Origin: Gyromitra esculenta
Taxonomy: Eukaryota > Ascomycota > Pezizomycetes > Pezizales > Discinaceae
Assembly: GCA_038503075.1 (NCBI GenBank)
Contig: JBCAML010000010.1
Span: 1,860,001-1,924,000, forward strand
DNA: 64,000 bases
Direction of reading: 5' to 3'
Shown: positions 22,838-32,527 of the stretch, piece after piece
Layout of the letters: each line of letters starts with the position of its first letter
Numbering within the stretch: position 1 is the first letter of the stretch
The notes under the pieces: model-generated
The model's database searches: none
The model's input: only the letters and a program-made list of their open reading frames with translations
What the model was told of the DNA's origin: nothing
Program-made: the position numbers and the translations under genes

Positions 22838-23247
22838 TCTCAAGGGGCGAGGTTTTCCTTCAAGCTCTCAGGTATCCCCCGAGATGAGCAGTGCTACTTG
22901 GATGGAAAACTAAGCGACAAGAGTATTCACGGGGTTCCACAGGCTCTACGAAGTGATCAAGTATAGAAGACTTGATAGCGGCGACAGCGTAAGGTTATGA
23001 GGTATAACCGAGAGTTGTATTGTAAAATACAAGAGTGTACGATAGAAGACGTTGCTTAAAGAAAGAAGAAGGAAAAGTGCAATTAAGAGGGGAATTCCCT
23101 TCGCTTATATACCACATTCCAACTCTTTCGATGACAAAGACCTGACTCATAACAACGGAAACCTAAAGAAACAAGGGGAACACCGGTAGGACACGGCAAC
23201 CATGAACCCATACATCTGACTGACCAACGAAACAACCATCCATGAAA
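22838..23247 (-). mobile_element. Solo LTR C (Gypsy-1 family)
   Basis: 410 bp in minus orientation, TCTCAAGG to CATGAAA, TSD ATTTT at 22833-22837 and 23248-23252. LINE coding (K-A-F-F-A-I-K) resumes in phase across it. Confidence 0.92.
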
Positions 23248-23252
23248 ATTTT

Positions 23253-23603
23253 TTGCAATCAAATCGCTATCAACGTCAGGCTCTGGCCTCACAAGCTCTA
23301 ATGCTCGTAAACTTGCTATAGGCCTCATTCGACCAATACTCACATACGGTATGAACATACTAGTTCCATCCTCAACCATTTTAAAAAAACTTGACCCCTT
23401 TTGGAATACTGTCCTCAGATGGATCACCAACCGCTTTTCATTCACTAACATCGGCGCCCTCACTTGAGAGGCAGCCCTTCCTCCTACACTTCCATACGCT
23501 AAATATCTCAGGAGATGCCATGCAATACGTATAGCCACTCTACCTGTGCTATTTAACCCTGCTTCCGCACGCCTCCCCCCAAACTTCCAAGCAAACGGTA
23601 CCC
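23253..23603 (+). pseudogene. LINE ORF2, segment 4: post-RT region
   Basis: Reads L-I-R-P-I-L-T-Y-G, typical of the thumb/post-RT part of Tad/I elements (usually P-x-L-x-Y-G), then W-I-T-N. A TGA at 23465-23467 precedes E-A-A-L-P-P, where related proteins often have R-E-A-x-L-P-P, so CGA to TGA is likely. It is cut by Gypsy-2. Confidence 0.78.
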
Positions 23604-23608
23604 CTCTC

Positions 23609-24031
23609 TCTCACGGTTCAGTTTCTCGTTAAGCCCTTCAGTATCCCTGAAGGTGAGCAGTGCTACTTAAGCGAGATACTAACTCGTTCGAAGAGTGCAG
23701 TGTTTCTACAAGTTCTACAGGAGGTACACTTCAAGGCGAAGTATCGACGATGTTTTGCAGCGACAGCGAAGGTTCTGAGGTAGAACCGAGATAGTATTGA
23801 GAGAATACAGGTAGAAGTAAACGAGAACGTTGCTTAAGGAAAGAAGGAGAAGGAAAACAAGAACAGCCAACAATCCTTCCTTAAATACCCCGCTTTTCAG
23901 TAGCACCCATAACACCCCGACAACAACCGAAACACAAAGACATTATTATAATAACCCAAAACATAACCGAACCACAAGGAAATTATACAACCATTCGAAC
24001 CACGATTCACCCCTTAGATCAATCCATGAAA
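23609..24031 (-). repeat. 3' LTR of Gypsy-2
   Basis: 423 bp. On the minus strand it starts TTTCATGG and ends CGTGAGA. It contains AAGCAACGT (plus-strand 23827-23835) and TATTTAAG (about 23880-23887). The pol frame runs about 13 nt into it. Confidence 0.9.
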
Positions 24032-27000
24032 GTAGCTCCCCCCCTCAAGCGTGAGCTCCTGCGAACACTAGGCGTAGTTAAGGTATTTAAAAACTTTTCC
24101 AATGCCGAAGTATCCGCTAAGTCTTCAGCGGGTTCCCAGGTAGGGTGAGCATATCCGGTCCATTCAACGAGGTACTGTTGTTTCTTACGATATATTCGTT
24201 GATCCAAGATTCGCTCGATATAATATTCTTCCTGGTCGTTAACAACAACAGGCGCTGGGGGAGGAATGATTTGTCCGGGAAGAGCGTCATGGGTTGCAGG
24301 TTTCAATAAAGAAACATGAAAAACAGGGTGGTACTTAACCGAGGATGGAAGATCAACTTCGTAGGCAAAAGGGGAGACCATCTTCTTAATCAGGTAGGGT
24401 CCCATCCATTTCCAATCCAACTTTCTAGCCTTACGGGTAGTTCTAATGTTCTTCATTGAAACGAAGACATGGTCATTGACTCGGTAAGCTGGAGCGGGTA
24501 TGCGGTGTCTATTCGTGACCGTTTCTTGGATATCCTGGGCCGTCCTTATTTGCGTTCGTAGATGGTTATAGAGTTCCTGCATTGTTTGACTAAACGAAGC
24601 GGCATCTAGACTCTGAGGAGTCGCTTTGGTTGGGAGGAGAGTAGTATCAAAACGAGGATGGTACCCATAGTTAGCAAAGAAAGGGGAGACTTTGGTACTC
24701 GCAGATTCCTGGTTATTTGCTGAAAATTCGGCCATAGGTAACCAGTTGCTCCAGTCCTCTTGTTGATAAGACACATAGGATCGTAGGTACTGTTCCATAA
24801 CCGCATTTAGTCTCTCTGTCTGTCCGTCGGTTTCTGGGTGAAAAGCAGTGGACATCCGGGTCTGTATTCCTAGACGTTGGCATAATTCTTTCCAAAAATG
24901 GGCAGTAAATTGAGTGCCTCGGTCAGAGGTAATATGCGTGGGTAAACCGTGTAACTTCCAGACATGTTGTAGGTAAAGATCAGCGACGTCTCTGGAGTTG
25001 ACCGTAGTATTACAAGGAATCAGATGTCGCATCTTAGATAGGCGGTCAACTACTACCATTATGGCGTCATATCCGTTTGATTCTGGAAGGCCGGTTACGA
25101 AGTCCATCGAAACTTCTTGCCAGGGACGATTTGGTATAGGCAGAGGGCGGAGGACTCCCGAAGTACGTTGGGTAACGGGTTTTGCCTTTTGACAAATATG
25201 GCAATTGCGTACATAACGGCTAATTGATTCCCTCATCTTTGGCCAGTAAAAGGTTCTACTGATTAGTTCAAAGGTTTTATCTCGGCCAGGGTGTCCGGCA
25301 GCAGGGGTGTCATGATGTCTTTTGATAATTTCCAACCGAAGAGGGTCGAAGTTGGGTACGTAGAGGTTTCCCCGATAGCATAATCGGTTATTCTCATTGG
25401 TACATTCACTCAAAGTGATCTCCTTTGACTGCTGGTCCTTATTCCTCAGTGCCGCGAGTATCTTTTCCGGGAACTTGTCAGCAATATACCCTTCTAGAAA
25501 CAGCTTTTCTAGGGGGGCGTCCAATTCAACGGCTTCATTTGATAAAGAAGCCGACAACAAACTTATCTTAGGGTCAATATTCTCTTTCTTTAGCACCACT
25601 TGACTCTGGTGTGCTAATCTTTCATCCCCTTCCTTGGGGAGATCTCCCGATCTCCGAGTCAAAGCGTCCGGTTTCCCTCCTTCCTTGCCTGGTCGATAGG
25701 TGATTACAAAATCGAAGCGGGATAGGTACTCAGCCCATCTAGCCTGTCGGCGGTTGAGTTGCTTGGTGCTCATAAAATACTCAAGATTCTTATGGTCACT
25801 AATCACATCAATCGGGTGCTTTGATCCTTCCAGCTCAGGGCGCCACTCTTCGAATACTCGGATGATGGCCAACAATTCCTTATCGTAAATCTCGTTGTTA
25901 CATTCCGCGGGGGAGTGTTTCTTCGAGAAGAAGGCTACTGGATGCAGGACACCGTTATCATCGTACTGGGACAGTACTCCTCCCGACACGAAGTCTGAGG
26001 CGTCCGTTTCCACGATAATTTTCTTATCGGGGTCAAAGTGAATAAGGATCGGAGCAGTGGTGAAAGCATGTTTCAAGTTTTCGAAGGCTATATCAGCTTC
26101 GATAGTCCATTCAAAAGCGATGCCTTTTCGAGTAAGAGCAGTGAGGGGGGCGGCAAGTTTGGAGAATCCTAGGATGAACCGGCGATAAAAATTGGCAAAG
26201 CCCAAGAATGCTTGGACATCTTTTCTGACTCTTCGGTGTTAAGATTCTCGAACGGCCTTGAGTTTCTCTTCGTCCATCGTAATGCCATTAGGGGTGAGGA
26301 TAAGGCCGAGGTACTTAGTGGTTTGTACTTCGAACTCACATTTTTCCGGCTTCAATAGGATGTCATTGTCTTTGAGGGTTTGGAGGACTTTGCGAACGTG
26401 GACTTGATGCTCGGCGAAAGTGTCGCTGTAGATGAGAATATCATCCAGATAGGCAGTGCAAAAAATGTCTAGATACTCTCTTAGGCAGTCGTTGACAAAG
26501 CGTTGAAAAGTCCCCGGTGCATTAGTTAGGCCGAATGGCATAACTTGATACTCGTATAGTCCATATCGGGTGCGGAAGGCAGTTTTCCATTCATCTCCTT
26601 CAGCGATACGAATTTGATGGTAACCATCGCGGAGATCCAATTTGGTATACCATTGTGCTTTCGCCAGTCGATCAAGTGTTTCACGGATAAGGGGAGAGGT
26701 ATAACGGTCTTTGACTGTAATCGCGTTAAGGCCACGGTAGTCTACACATAAGCGGAGGGAGCCATCAGCCTTTTTTACAAAGAGAACAGGGGATCCGGCG
26801 GGTGAGGAACTGGCTCGGATAAACCCTTTCTCAAGGTTGTCTTCTATGTATTTCTTTAAGACGATGAGCTCTTCTCGAGACATTCCATACAGAGGGCCGA
26901 AGGGAGCTTCTTTTCCATCTTGGAGTTGTATCTTGTGGTCATACGGTCGGCGTGGGGATAGGCCTTGGGCCTTCTTCTTATCAAACATATCTAAGAAGTC

Positions 27001-27708
27001 ATGGTACTTGACGGGGATCCTGGCTCTCCATTCCTCTTTTGTGGTTTTCTCCTCTAGAATTCTGTTAATTTCGTAGAGGGACATTGCGTAGGCTTGTAAG
27101 GATCGTTTTCGAGTAAGGGTCCTGAAGCTAGCGGCGTTGATGAAAGAAACGTTAAGCTTAGTTGGGGCGGGGATCGAGGGGGCAGAGACAATAGCGGTGT
27201 CTACAGAACAGTGGGTGGTGCAGAGCTTAGAGTTAAACTCAATGTGCTTGTCGGCAAAGTGGAGGCGAATATCATGATAATTCATCCACGGGATCCCTAA
27301 CACTAAGGGGTAATGACCCAACTGGGTTACAAAGCACGGGGCTTGCTCTTGATGTTGCTGGATGGATAGATTGAGATTCGCGATATGTGTGATGGCTCCT
27401 GAGGCTACAGGGCGGCCATCTATGACTTCTAGTTGCCTGGGGGTTTTTAGAGGGGTGAGAGGTAAAGAATGGTGACTCGCAAATTCTTTATCAATGAAGG
27501 CGAATCCAGAGGCTCCAGTGTCCAATAGTGCATGAGTTTGAATAATTTTATTGCTATGGGAAATGTTACAAGAAATAACAAAATGTTCCCCATCCAGTTG
27601 ATCCTCCATGCAAATATCCGACACTGAAAACCCCGAAATAGAAAACGCAGACAAAGGTAAAGAAAAAGGAACCGAAGCAGGGTCACTGGTCGACTTCGGT
27701 GAAACTAG
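24019..27708 (-). pseudogene. pol: Gypsy-2 pol polyprotein, interrupted once
   Basis: Entered by -1 frameshift at about 27708; first ATG at 27654. Protease A-L-L-D-T-G-A-S; RT L-R-L-C-V-D-Y-R-G-L-N and Y-L-D-D; RNase H E-T-D-A-S-D; integrase zinc finger, D-F-V-T-G...S-D-R-G-T-Q-F...Q-T-E-R; chromodomain with I-E-R-I-L-D and Y-L-V-E-W-T-G-Y near the C-terminus. A TAA at 26239-26241 splits it into 471 and 728 codons. Aligning with Gypsy-1 shows the 30-nt window between V-R-E and D-V-Q-A-F is the same length but shifted inside, so a pair of small compensating indels near the RT/RNase H boundary (connection) is the likely cause. Confidence 0.88.
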
Positions 27709-27714
27709 TTTAAA
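27671..27714 (-). promoter_or_regulatory. -1 programmed frameshift signal, gag/pol of Gypsy-2
   Basis: On the minus strand T-TTA-AAC (27714-27708) touches the gag stop TAG (27707-27705). After a 7-nt spacer (27707-27701), ACCGAAG (27700-27694) pairs with CTTCGGT (27677-27671) around a 16-nt loop that shares 12 of 16 bases with Gypsy-1. Two stem pairs differ from Gypsy-1 in a compensatory way. Confidence 0.85.
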
Positions 27715-29006
27715 GCCTCGTCTGAGGCGCCTGGTGCATCGATAGCAAAAAACTGGGGTGGCAACGGAGGAGGGGGAAGTTGGCGAGCTGAGGAGGCGGG
27801 TGGATTGGGAGCATTGACGAGATTGGTGATCGCTCCTCTCATGGCAGGTTTTTTGGGGGCGGAGGGGCAGTTGGCGTAGGAATGGTCAGGAGCAGCACAG
27901 AACATACATTTTCCAGTGGAACGGCGCCACTGTTTCTCTTCTTCAGAGAGCTTTCTTCGTCCATTGACCATGGTATATCGTTGGTCTTGGGGTGGACGGG
28001 AGAGGTTGCTGGTGCGGCCGAACGATAGGTCCATGGGGGCTAGCCCTCCTGGAGTGAAGGAGGAGGCAGGAATGAATGCGGCGGGAGCACTAAATTGGCC
28101 CATATTGTCTCGAGCGGTTCCTCGTTTCTCTGCCTTGCGAGCTCGAATGCGATTATCCAGTCGGGTGAGGGTAAGGATCATTTCGGGGAGGTTACCGGGG
28201 GCGATTGGTGCGAATACCATAGCTTCCTTTAGTTCTTCCGACATTCCATGTTCGAGGGCGTCCATTTTCGAGTTTTCGTCGAAGTTGAGCTGTCCCATGA
28301 TTCTTTGGAAGTCAGCGAGGTAGGCAGAGAAATCACATTTCCCTTGACGGAGTTGGTGGAGTTCTCGTCGTGCGGTACCGGTTGGGTCGGGGTCTCCAAA
28401 AGCGGTTTCCAGGGCTGCAATGAGTTGCTCTGCACTAGTCCAGGTAGTAAGGCCAGATGGGAGAACCGTATGGCGAACTTGTTCCAAGGCAGCTCCTTCT
28501 AACCGATTAATGGTATAAAGGATCATGGTGGTTTCGTTGGCAAAGCGATCTCGGTTAACCGTTAGCTTGGATCGTAGTTGGAGTATGAACCCGGGGAGTT
28601 TTGCTCGGGATCCATCAAACTTCTCTGGATCCGGCATGCGTTCTGAGCGGTGGTTGTTCGATGGCGGGGGTGGGGTAGCTGTGAGGTTGAGTGGAGCTGG
28701 GGGTGCTTGGGTGGCGGATCGGGCTTCGTTCCGCTCTTGTCGCAGTCGGGCAATAAGGCTAGCAGCCTCCGTTACCCGTTGGTCTTGTTCCGTAGCATGA
28801 CGGAGAGCATTGTCGGTCTGGATCTGGGCGGTGTTGAGTTTTACCTCGTTCTCCCGTTCGCTTTCTTGGAGGGCATCGATTTGGTCCTCCAGGGCTTGGT
28901 TTAGCTCCCTGAGTTCATTGTAAAGTTCTGCAGGGTCGTCTCGATAGGCCTGAGCGAAAGCTTCTCTAGTGGGAAAGCGTTTTGTGGCGACGGCGGCTCC
29001 TTCCAT
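27705..29006 (-). CDS. gag: Gypsy-2 gag (capsid/nucleocapsid)
   Basis: 433 residues from ATG at 29006, about 55 nt after the PBS. Residues ~25-95 form a Glu/Gln-rich coiled-coil-like region; a Pro-rich linker follows. Then M-P-D-P-E-K-F-D-G-S-R opens the capsid domain with the conserved A-F-G-D-P-D-P...A-x-R-E-L-x-x-L-R-Q-G pattern of Ty3/gypsy gag. Near the C-terminus is a CX2CX4HX4C zinc knuckle (C-M-F-C...H...C). It ends L-N-stop within the slippery signal. The frame is intact and serves as the reference for reading the damaged Gypsy-1 gag. Confidence 0.9.
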   Translation of the reverse strand: MEGAAVATKRFPTREAFAQAYRDDPAELYNELRELNQALEDQIDALQESERENEVKLNTAQIQTDNALRHATEQDQRVTEAASLIARLRQERNEARSATQAPPAPLNLTATPPPPSNNHRSERMPDPEKFDGSRAKLPGFILQLRSKLTVNRDRFANETTMILYTINRLEGAALEQVRHTVLPSGLTTWTSAEQLIAALETAFGDPDPTGTARRELHQLRQGKCDFSAYLADFQRIMGQLNFDENSKMDALEHGMSEELKEAMVFAPIAPGNLPEMILTLTRLDNRIRARKAEKRGTARDNMGQFSAPAAFIPASSFTPGGLAPMDLSFGRTSNLSRPPQDQRYTMVNGRRKLSEEEKQWRRSTGKCMFCAAPDHSYANCPSAPKKPAMRGAITNLVNAPNPPASSARQLPPPPLPPQFFAIDAPGASDEALN

Positions 29007-29050
29007 GGTGAGGTTGATGGAGTTTGAGGGGTAGAAGGTGTAGATATTGC

Positions 29051-29061
29051 AAGCAACGTAA
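29051..29061 (-). promoter_or_regulatory. Primer-binding site of Gypsy-2
   Basis: On the minus strand TTACGTTGCTT follows the 5' LTR end (TGAGA) directly. ACGTTGCTT is complementary over 9 nt to AAGCAACGT in the 3' LTR; the 5' LTR copy carries one mismatch (AATCAACGT). There is no tRNA-type TGG start. Confidence 0.55.
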
Positions 29062-29489
29062 TCTCACGGTTCAGTTTCTCGTTAAGCCCTTCAGTATCCC
29101 TGAAGGTGAGCAGTGCTACTTAAGCGAGATACTAACTCGTTCGAAGAGTGCAGTGTTTCTACAAGTTCTACAGGAGGTATACTTCAAGGCGAAGTATCGA
29201 CGATGTTTCACAGCGACAGCGAAGGTTCTGAGATAGAACCGAGATAGTATTTGAAAGAGTACAGGTAGAAGTAAACGAGAACGTTGATTAAGGAAAGAAG
29301 AAGAGAAGAAAACAAGAACAACCAACAATCCTTCCTTAAATACCCCGCTTTTCAGTAACACCCACAACAACCCGACAACAACCGAAAACACACAAAGACA
29401 TTATTATCATAACCCGAAACATAACCGAACCACAAGGAAATTATACAACCATTCAAACCACGATTCACCCCTTAGATCAATCCATGAAA
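29062..29489 (-). repeat. 5' LTR of Gypsy-2
   Basis: 428 bp, TTTCATGG to CGTGAGA on the minus strand. It differs from the 3' LTR by scattered substitutions and short indels, including one change inside the primer motif. Confidence 0.9.
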
Positions 29490-29494
29490 CTCTC

Positions 29495-29597
29495 CCACTC
29501 CTCAGAATTCACCTCAAAGGTCTCGGCCCTCGCTGACCCCGACCTTGGAACTCCAACTCCAAATCACGAGTCCGCCCTTTTCACGGATAGAGTCAAG
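29495..29597 (+). pseudogene. LINE ORF2, segment 5
   Basis: About 100 bp of the LINE between Gypsy-2 and solo LTR D. It reads P-L-S-H-S-S-E-F...A-L-F-T-D-R-V-K in the frame continuing from before Gypsy-2. Confidence 0.6.
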
Positions 29598-30098
29598 TAA
29601 TGGGTTAGGATGACTGTGGATGGTTGCGAAGGACTTTCTTTGGATATAATGGCTTTGTTGTTCGGTTAAGTTTCGGTTGTTGTCAGGTTGTTGTTGGTGT
29701 TACAGGAAAGCGGGGTATTTAAGGAAGGATTTTGGTCGCTCTTGTTTCTCCTTTTCTTCTTTCCTTAAGCAACGTTCTCGTTTACCTTCTCCTGTAAATT
29801 GTTAAATACTATCCCGGTTCTACCTCAGAGCACTTCGCTATCATTTGTCAGCCATTCGGCTGCCAACATCTTAGCGAGATAGGCCGCCGTAGGGACCTGT
29901 AAAAGCGGCTGCTGACTCATCGAACGTGTTAATCTGCCGACAAGTAAACTGCTTTCGCGCCCGGGGATCTTGAAGAAGGGCTAACGAGGACTGGCAGTGC
30001 AGTGAGCCTTTCAATGATCGACGTATTTCTTGCGCGAAAGGCGTGGAAATTTCTTAGTGCAACTACTAAACCTCTTACTGGCGCGTACGGCGCACGTT
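29598..30098 (+). mobile_element. Solo LTR D (diverged relative of the Gypsy-2 LTR)
   Basis: Shares with the Gypsy-2 LTR the block GGGGTATTTAAGGAAGG and the CCTTAAGCAACGTTCTCG motif, but diverges toward both ends and is longer (~500 bp). No clean TSD or TTTCAT...TGAGA ends remain, so the boundaries are inferred from where LINE sequence stops and resumes. It is probably the oldest of the nested insertions, or a third family. Confidence 0.6.
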
Positions 30099-30100
30099 AG

Positions 30101-31068
30101 AAGCCAATCCCAACCAATCAATGATTATCGAATCATGCAACAATGCCATTCTATCCCAACTAAAAGTTGATTGGGATGAATACACACCCCGTCCTTCTTA
30201 CTATGATTACCCCACTACCACTATCCCTCACCCATTTATGAAATTCTCGAAATTTACAGCGGGGAGGCTACACCAAATGCGAGCACACAAAAGCTACCTC
30301 AAAGCACACACCTCCTGGTCTCACCCCGGACCCACTACATGTCCTCTATGTGGCAACATTTCATAGATGGATGTTTCGTTGGTCGGCTAGGTACTTGGGT
30401 ACATGGTTGTTGTGTTTCGTTGTTCTTTGTGTTTCTTTGGGTTCCTATTATAATGAGTCAAGTCTTTGTCATCAAGGGAGTTGGAGTGTGGTATATAAGC
30501 GAGGAGATTTCCCCTCTTGTTGTATCTTTCCTTCTTCTTTCTTTAAGCAACGTCTTCTGTCGTACACTCTTGTATTCTACAATACAACCCTCGGTTATAT
30601 CTCATAACCTCACGCTGTCGCCGTCCTCAAGTCCTCTATACTTGAACACTTCGTAGAGCCTGTGGAATCCCGTAAACACTCTCGTCGCTTAGTTTTCCCT
30701 TCAAGTAGCACTGCTCATCTTGGGGGATACCTGAGAGCTTGAAGATAAACCTCGCCCCTTGAGACAACAGCTCTCAAGACTTTTCGCATGCAATTCTATA
30801 CTGCTTTGCTCATGATGTTGAACGCAATTTATTTATTCCCTTTTTAAATTCACTAAACTCTGAGTCACCCGTATGGTTAAATTCGACTATGTTAATTGCC
30901 CTTGCTGAATTTATTTCAAAGACAAGGACAAACTTTCCTACTAAATCTCAAATTGATATTTCATATTTATCTTCATCCGGTTCTTCTGATGTTCTTTCAT
31001 CTATTTCTTCTCATTCTATAACATCTATTACATCTCTTTTAAACTTTTTTGAGTCAATGAAAGAATAA
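30101..31068 (+). pseudogene. LINE ORF2, segment 6: C-terminal domain with split CCHC motif
   Basis: Coding resumes with P-I-P-T-N, then G-R-L-H-Q-M-R, and reaches C-P-L-C-G-N at 30353. Solo LTR E (30359-30764) then interrupts it; after the TSD it continues S-S-Q-D-F-S-H-A-I-L-Y-C. Together this gives a CX2CX8HX4C zinc motif, usual at the ORF2 C-terminus of Tad/I LINEs. The frame then stays open, Ser-rich, to TAA at 31066-31068. Confidence 0.8.
30359..30764 (+). mobile_element. Solo LTR E (Gypsy-1 family)
   Basis: 406 bp, TTTCATAG to CTTGAGA, TSD CAACA at 30354-30358 and 30765-30769. It carries TATATAAG and TTAAGCAACGT. It splits the zinc motif of LINE ORF2. Confidence 0.92.
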
Positions 31069-31290
31069 TTTTCTTATTGCACGCTGGATTTATACTAGGC
31101 TTATGTCAGCCATGAAGGGAATCTCTGGATTGAAATTTTTCAGTTATATTTGTTTTGCGTTTTTTATTTTAGTGTCAGGAGGGTTGAGTTGATAAGGTTT
31201 TGTTCACGCTATAACTTTGGTTGCATGTGGCATTCTTGTACCATTTTATAAAAACAATGAAACAATGATTTAACAAAAAAAAAAAAAAAA
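31069..31290 (+). other. LINE 3' UTR and poly(A) tail
   Basis: AT-rich noncoding sequence after the ORF2 stop, ending in a 16-nt A run (31275-31290) that abuts the TSD. Confidence 0.85.
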
Positions 31291-31306
31291 CCATACCGTT
31301 ACTCCA
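31291..31306 (+). repeat. Right 16-bp target-site duplication of the LINE
   Basis: Exact copy of 11916-11931, directly after a 16-nt A run. The two copies are 19.4 kb apart because of the later LTR insertions. Confidence 0.9.
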
Positions 31307-32527
31307 AAGGTCAGGATATATGGTTGCTATGTCTTCGTATCCCATCTAAACCAAGGTCATCTCTCGCAGCTAACTCAACTCATGGATGGGTGAGCGTCAA
31401 CCACAGGTAGGCGCTCAAAATCATGATCGGTTACGCCGTGTAATGAAAGTTGCGATCTTGGGATGGAAACGGGACGCTAAATATTTAACTTACGTGCCGA
31501 GTAACCCTAACCCTGATACGTGCCTTTGAGGGTATTTTAACCCCTTCTTGCATTTAAGGTCCAACAGAGACCTTAAGGTCAATAGATACTTGTTTTCCAT
31601 TAGATCATTCATAATGTAGTTAAACCATTAATTCCGGATCCTTGCCGGTTATCCTCTTGGTGTATCTTCCGCCGGGTTGACGTATCTGATCGATGGTGTA
31701 ACTAACATGCTTAATATAGTTTAGCTATAAAAAACCATTTACACAGTCTCAATAAGTGCTAAAAACCGCTCCTACGCCACAATATCACCACAGAAGTCTC
31801 AGTTAATTCCTCAAAAAACAACCCATATTCAGAATTACTTTAAATCGGCATTACTACTGCTATTTAGATGATTGCTGCCTCCTAGTCCCTACAAAGGCGT
31901 GGTGTTTGTAGTCTGACATTCAAGCTCTTGGCGCTTGTGTATTTCGAGAGTTAAGAGATTTGAGGGACAAGCGGGGCTACGGGTCGAGGACATTTTCAAA
32001 TCTCTGGAAATTCGGGCCTGAAAACACTCAAATATCCACAGAATAGTTCCCAATAGCTTTCTTAAATGTAGGGCAGAGGAACTACTGTAACTAACTATTT
32101 ATGTAACAAGTCTAAAAAAGGAATTCGAGCATCGGCAGACCTCACCAGTAACAGTACCTACATAAGAAACACGAATGGCGACTAAATTCAGATATCGCCC
32201 GTGAAAATAAAGAAATAGTCAAACAAATCCCAGATCTTGAGGCCCACACAGTCGTCCTCCGTGCCCTTGCTGCTGCCATCAACATTGTTTGTGTCTCCGG
32301 CTTTCTTTACATGTGCGTTAAATGTCATGCTCTTCTTCCGCCTATCGATCATTCTTCAGTTGGACCGCTTCTAGAACTCATCGTGCCCGAGTTGGACCTT
32401 AGCTCTGTCCTCACCGCCTTCTCCTATCCTAATCCTCTCCGCGCATTGGGTCCTCTCAACCGTCCTAAATCAATGAACCTGATCTTCGACCTATTGACCT
32501 GTAACTTTTAGAGGAAACCCCGGGGGC
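31307..32527. other. Gene-poor stretch downstream of the ankyrin gene
   Basis: No convincing gene. The part at about 32215-32260 is similar to 40098-40145, which lies downstream of an ankyrin remnant; both may be 3' flanks of duplicated ankyrin genes. The rest shows no recognisable structure. Confidence 0.45.

Larger units (their letters stand above)
23609..29489 (-). mobile_element. Gypsy-2: chromodomain Ty3/gypsy LTR retrotransposon, minus strand
   Basis: 3' LTR 23609-24031, 5' LTR 29062-29489, TSD CTCTC at 23604-23608 and 29490-29494. Internal order, read right to left: PBS, gag, frameshift signal, protease-RT-RNase H-integrase-chromodomain, polypurine tract. Its proteins are clearly related to Gypsy-1 but diverged, and the LTR has TATTTAAG in place of TATATAAG, so this is a sister family. 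pol has one interruption at 26239. Confidence 0.93.
11932..31290 (+). mobile_element. Tad/I-like non-LTR retrotransposon (LINE), shattered by seven nested LTR insertions
   Basis: A two-ORF LINE: 5' UTR (11932-12043 plus 18136-18147), ORF1 with zinc knuckles, ORF2 with endonuclease, reverse transcriptase and a C-terminal CCHC motif, then a 3' UTR and poly(A) at 31275-31290. The 16-bp sequence CCATACCGTTACTCCA is found just before (11916-11931) and just after the poly(A) (31291-31306), which fixes both ends. Subtracting the seven LTR insertions leaves about 5.2 kb, a normal length for a full Tad-type element. Protein homology resumes across each insertion once the LTR and one TSD copy are ignored. 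Confidence 0.9.

Noticed and set aside
31498..31515. Two CCCTAA-type units, telomere-like
   Set aside because: Only two units; similar short runs occur elsewhere in the window. Not a telomeric array.
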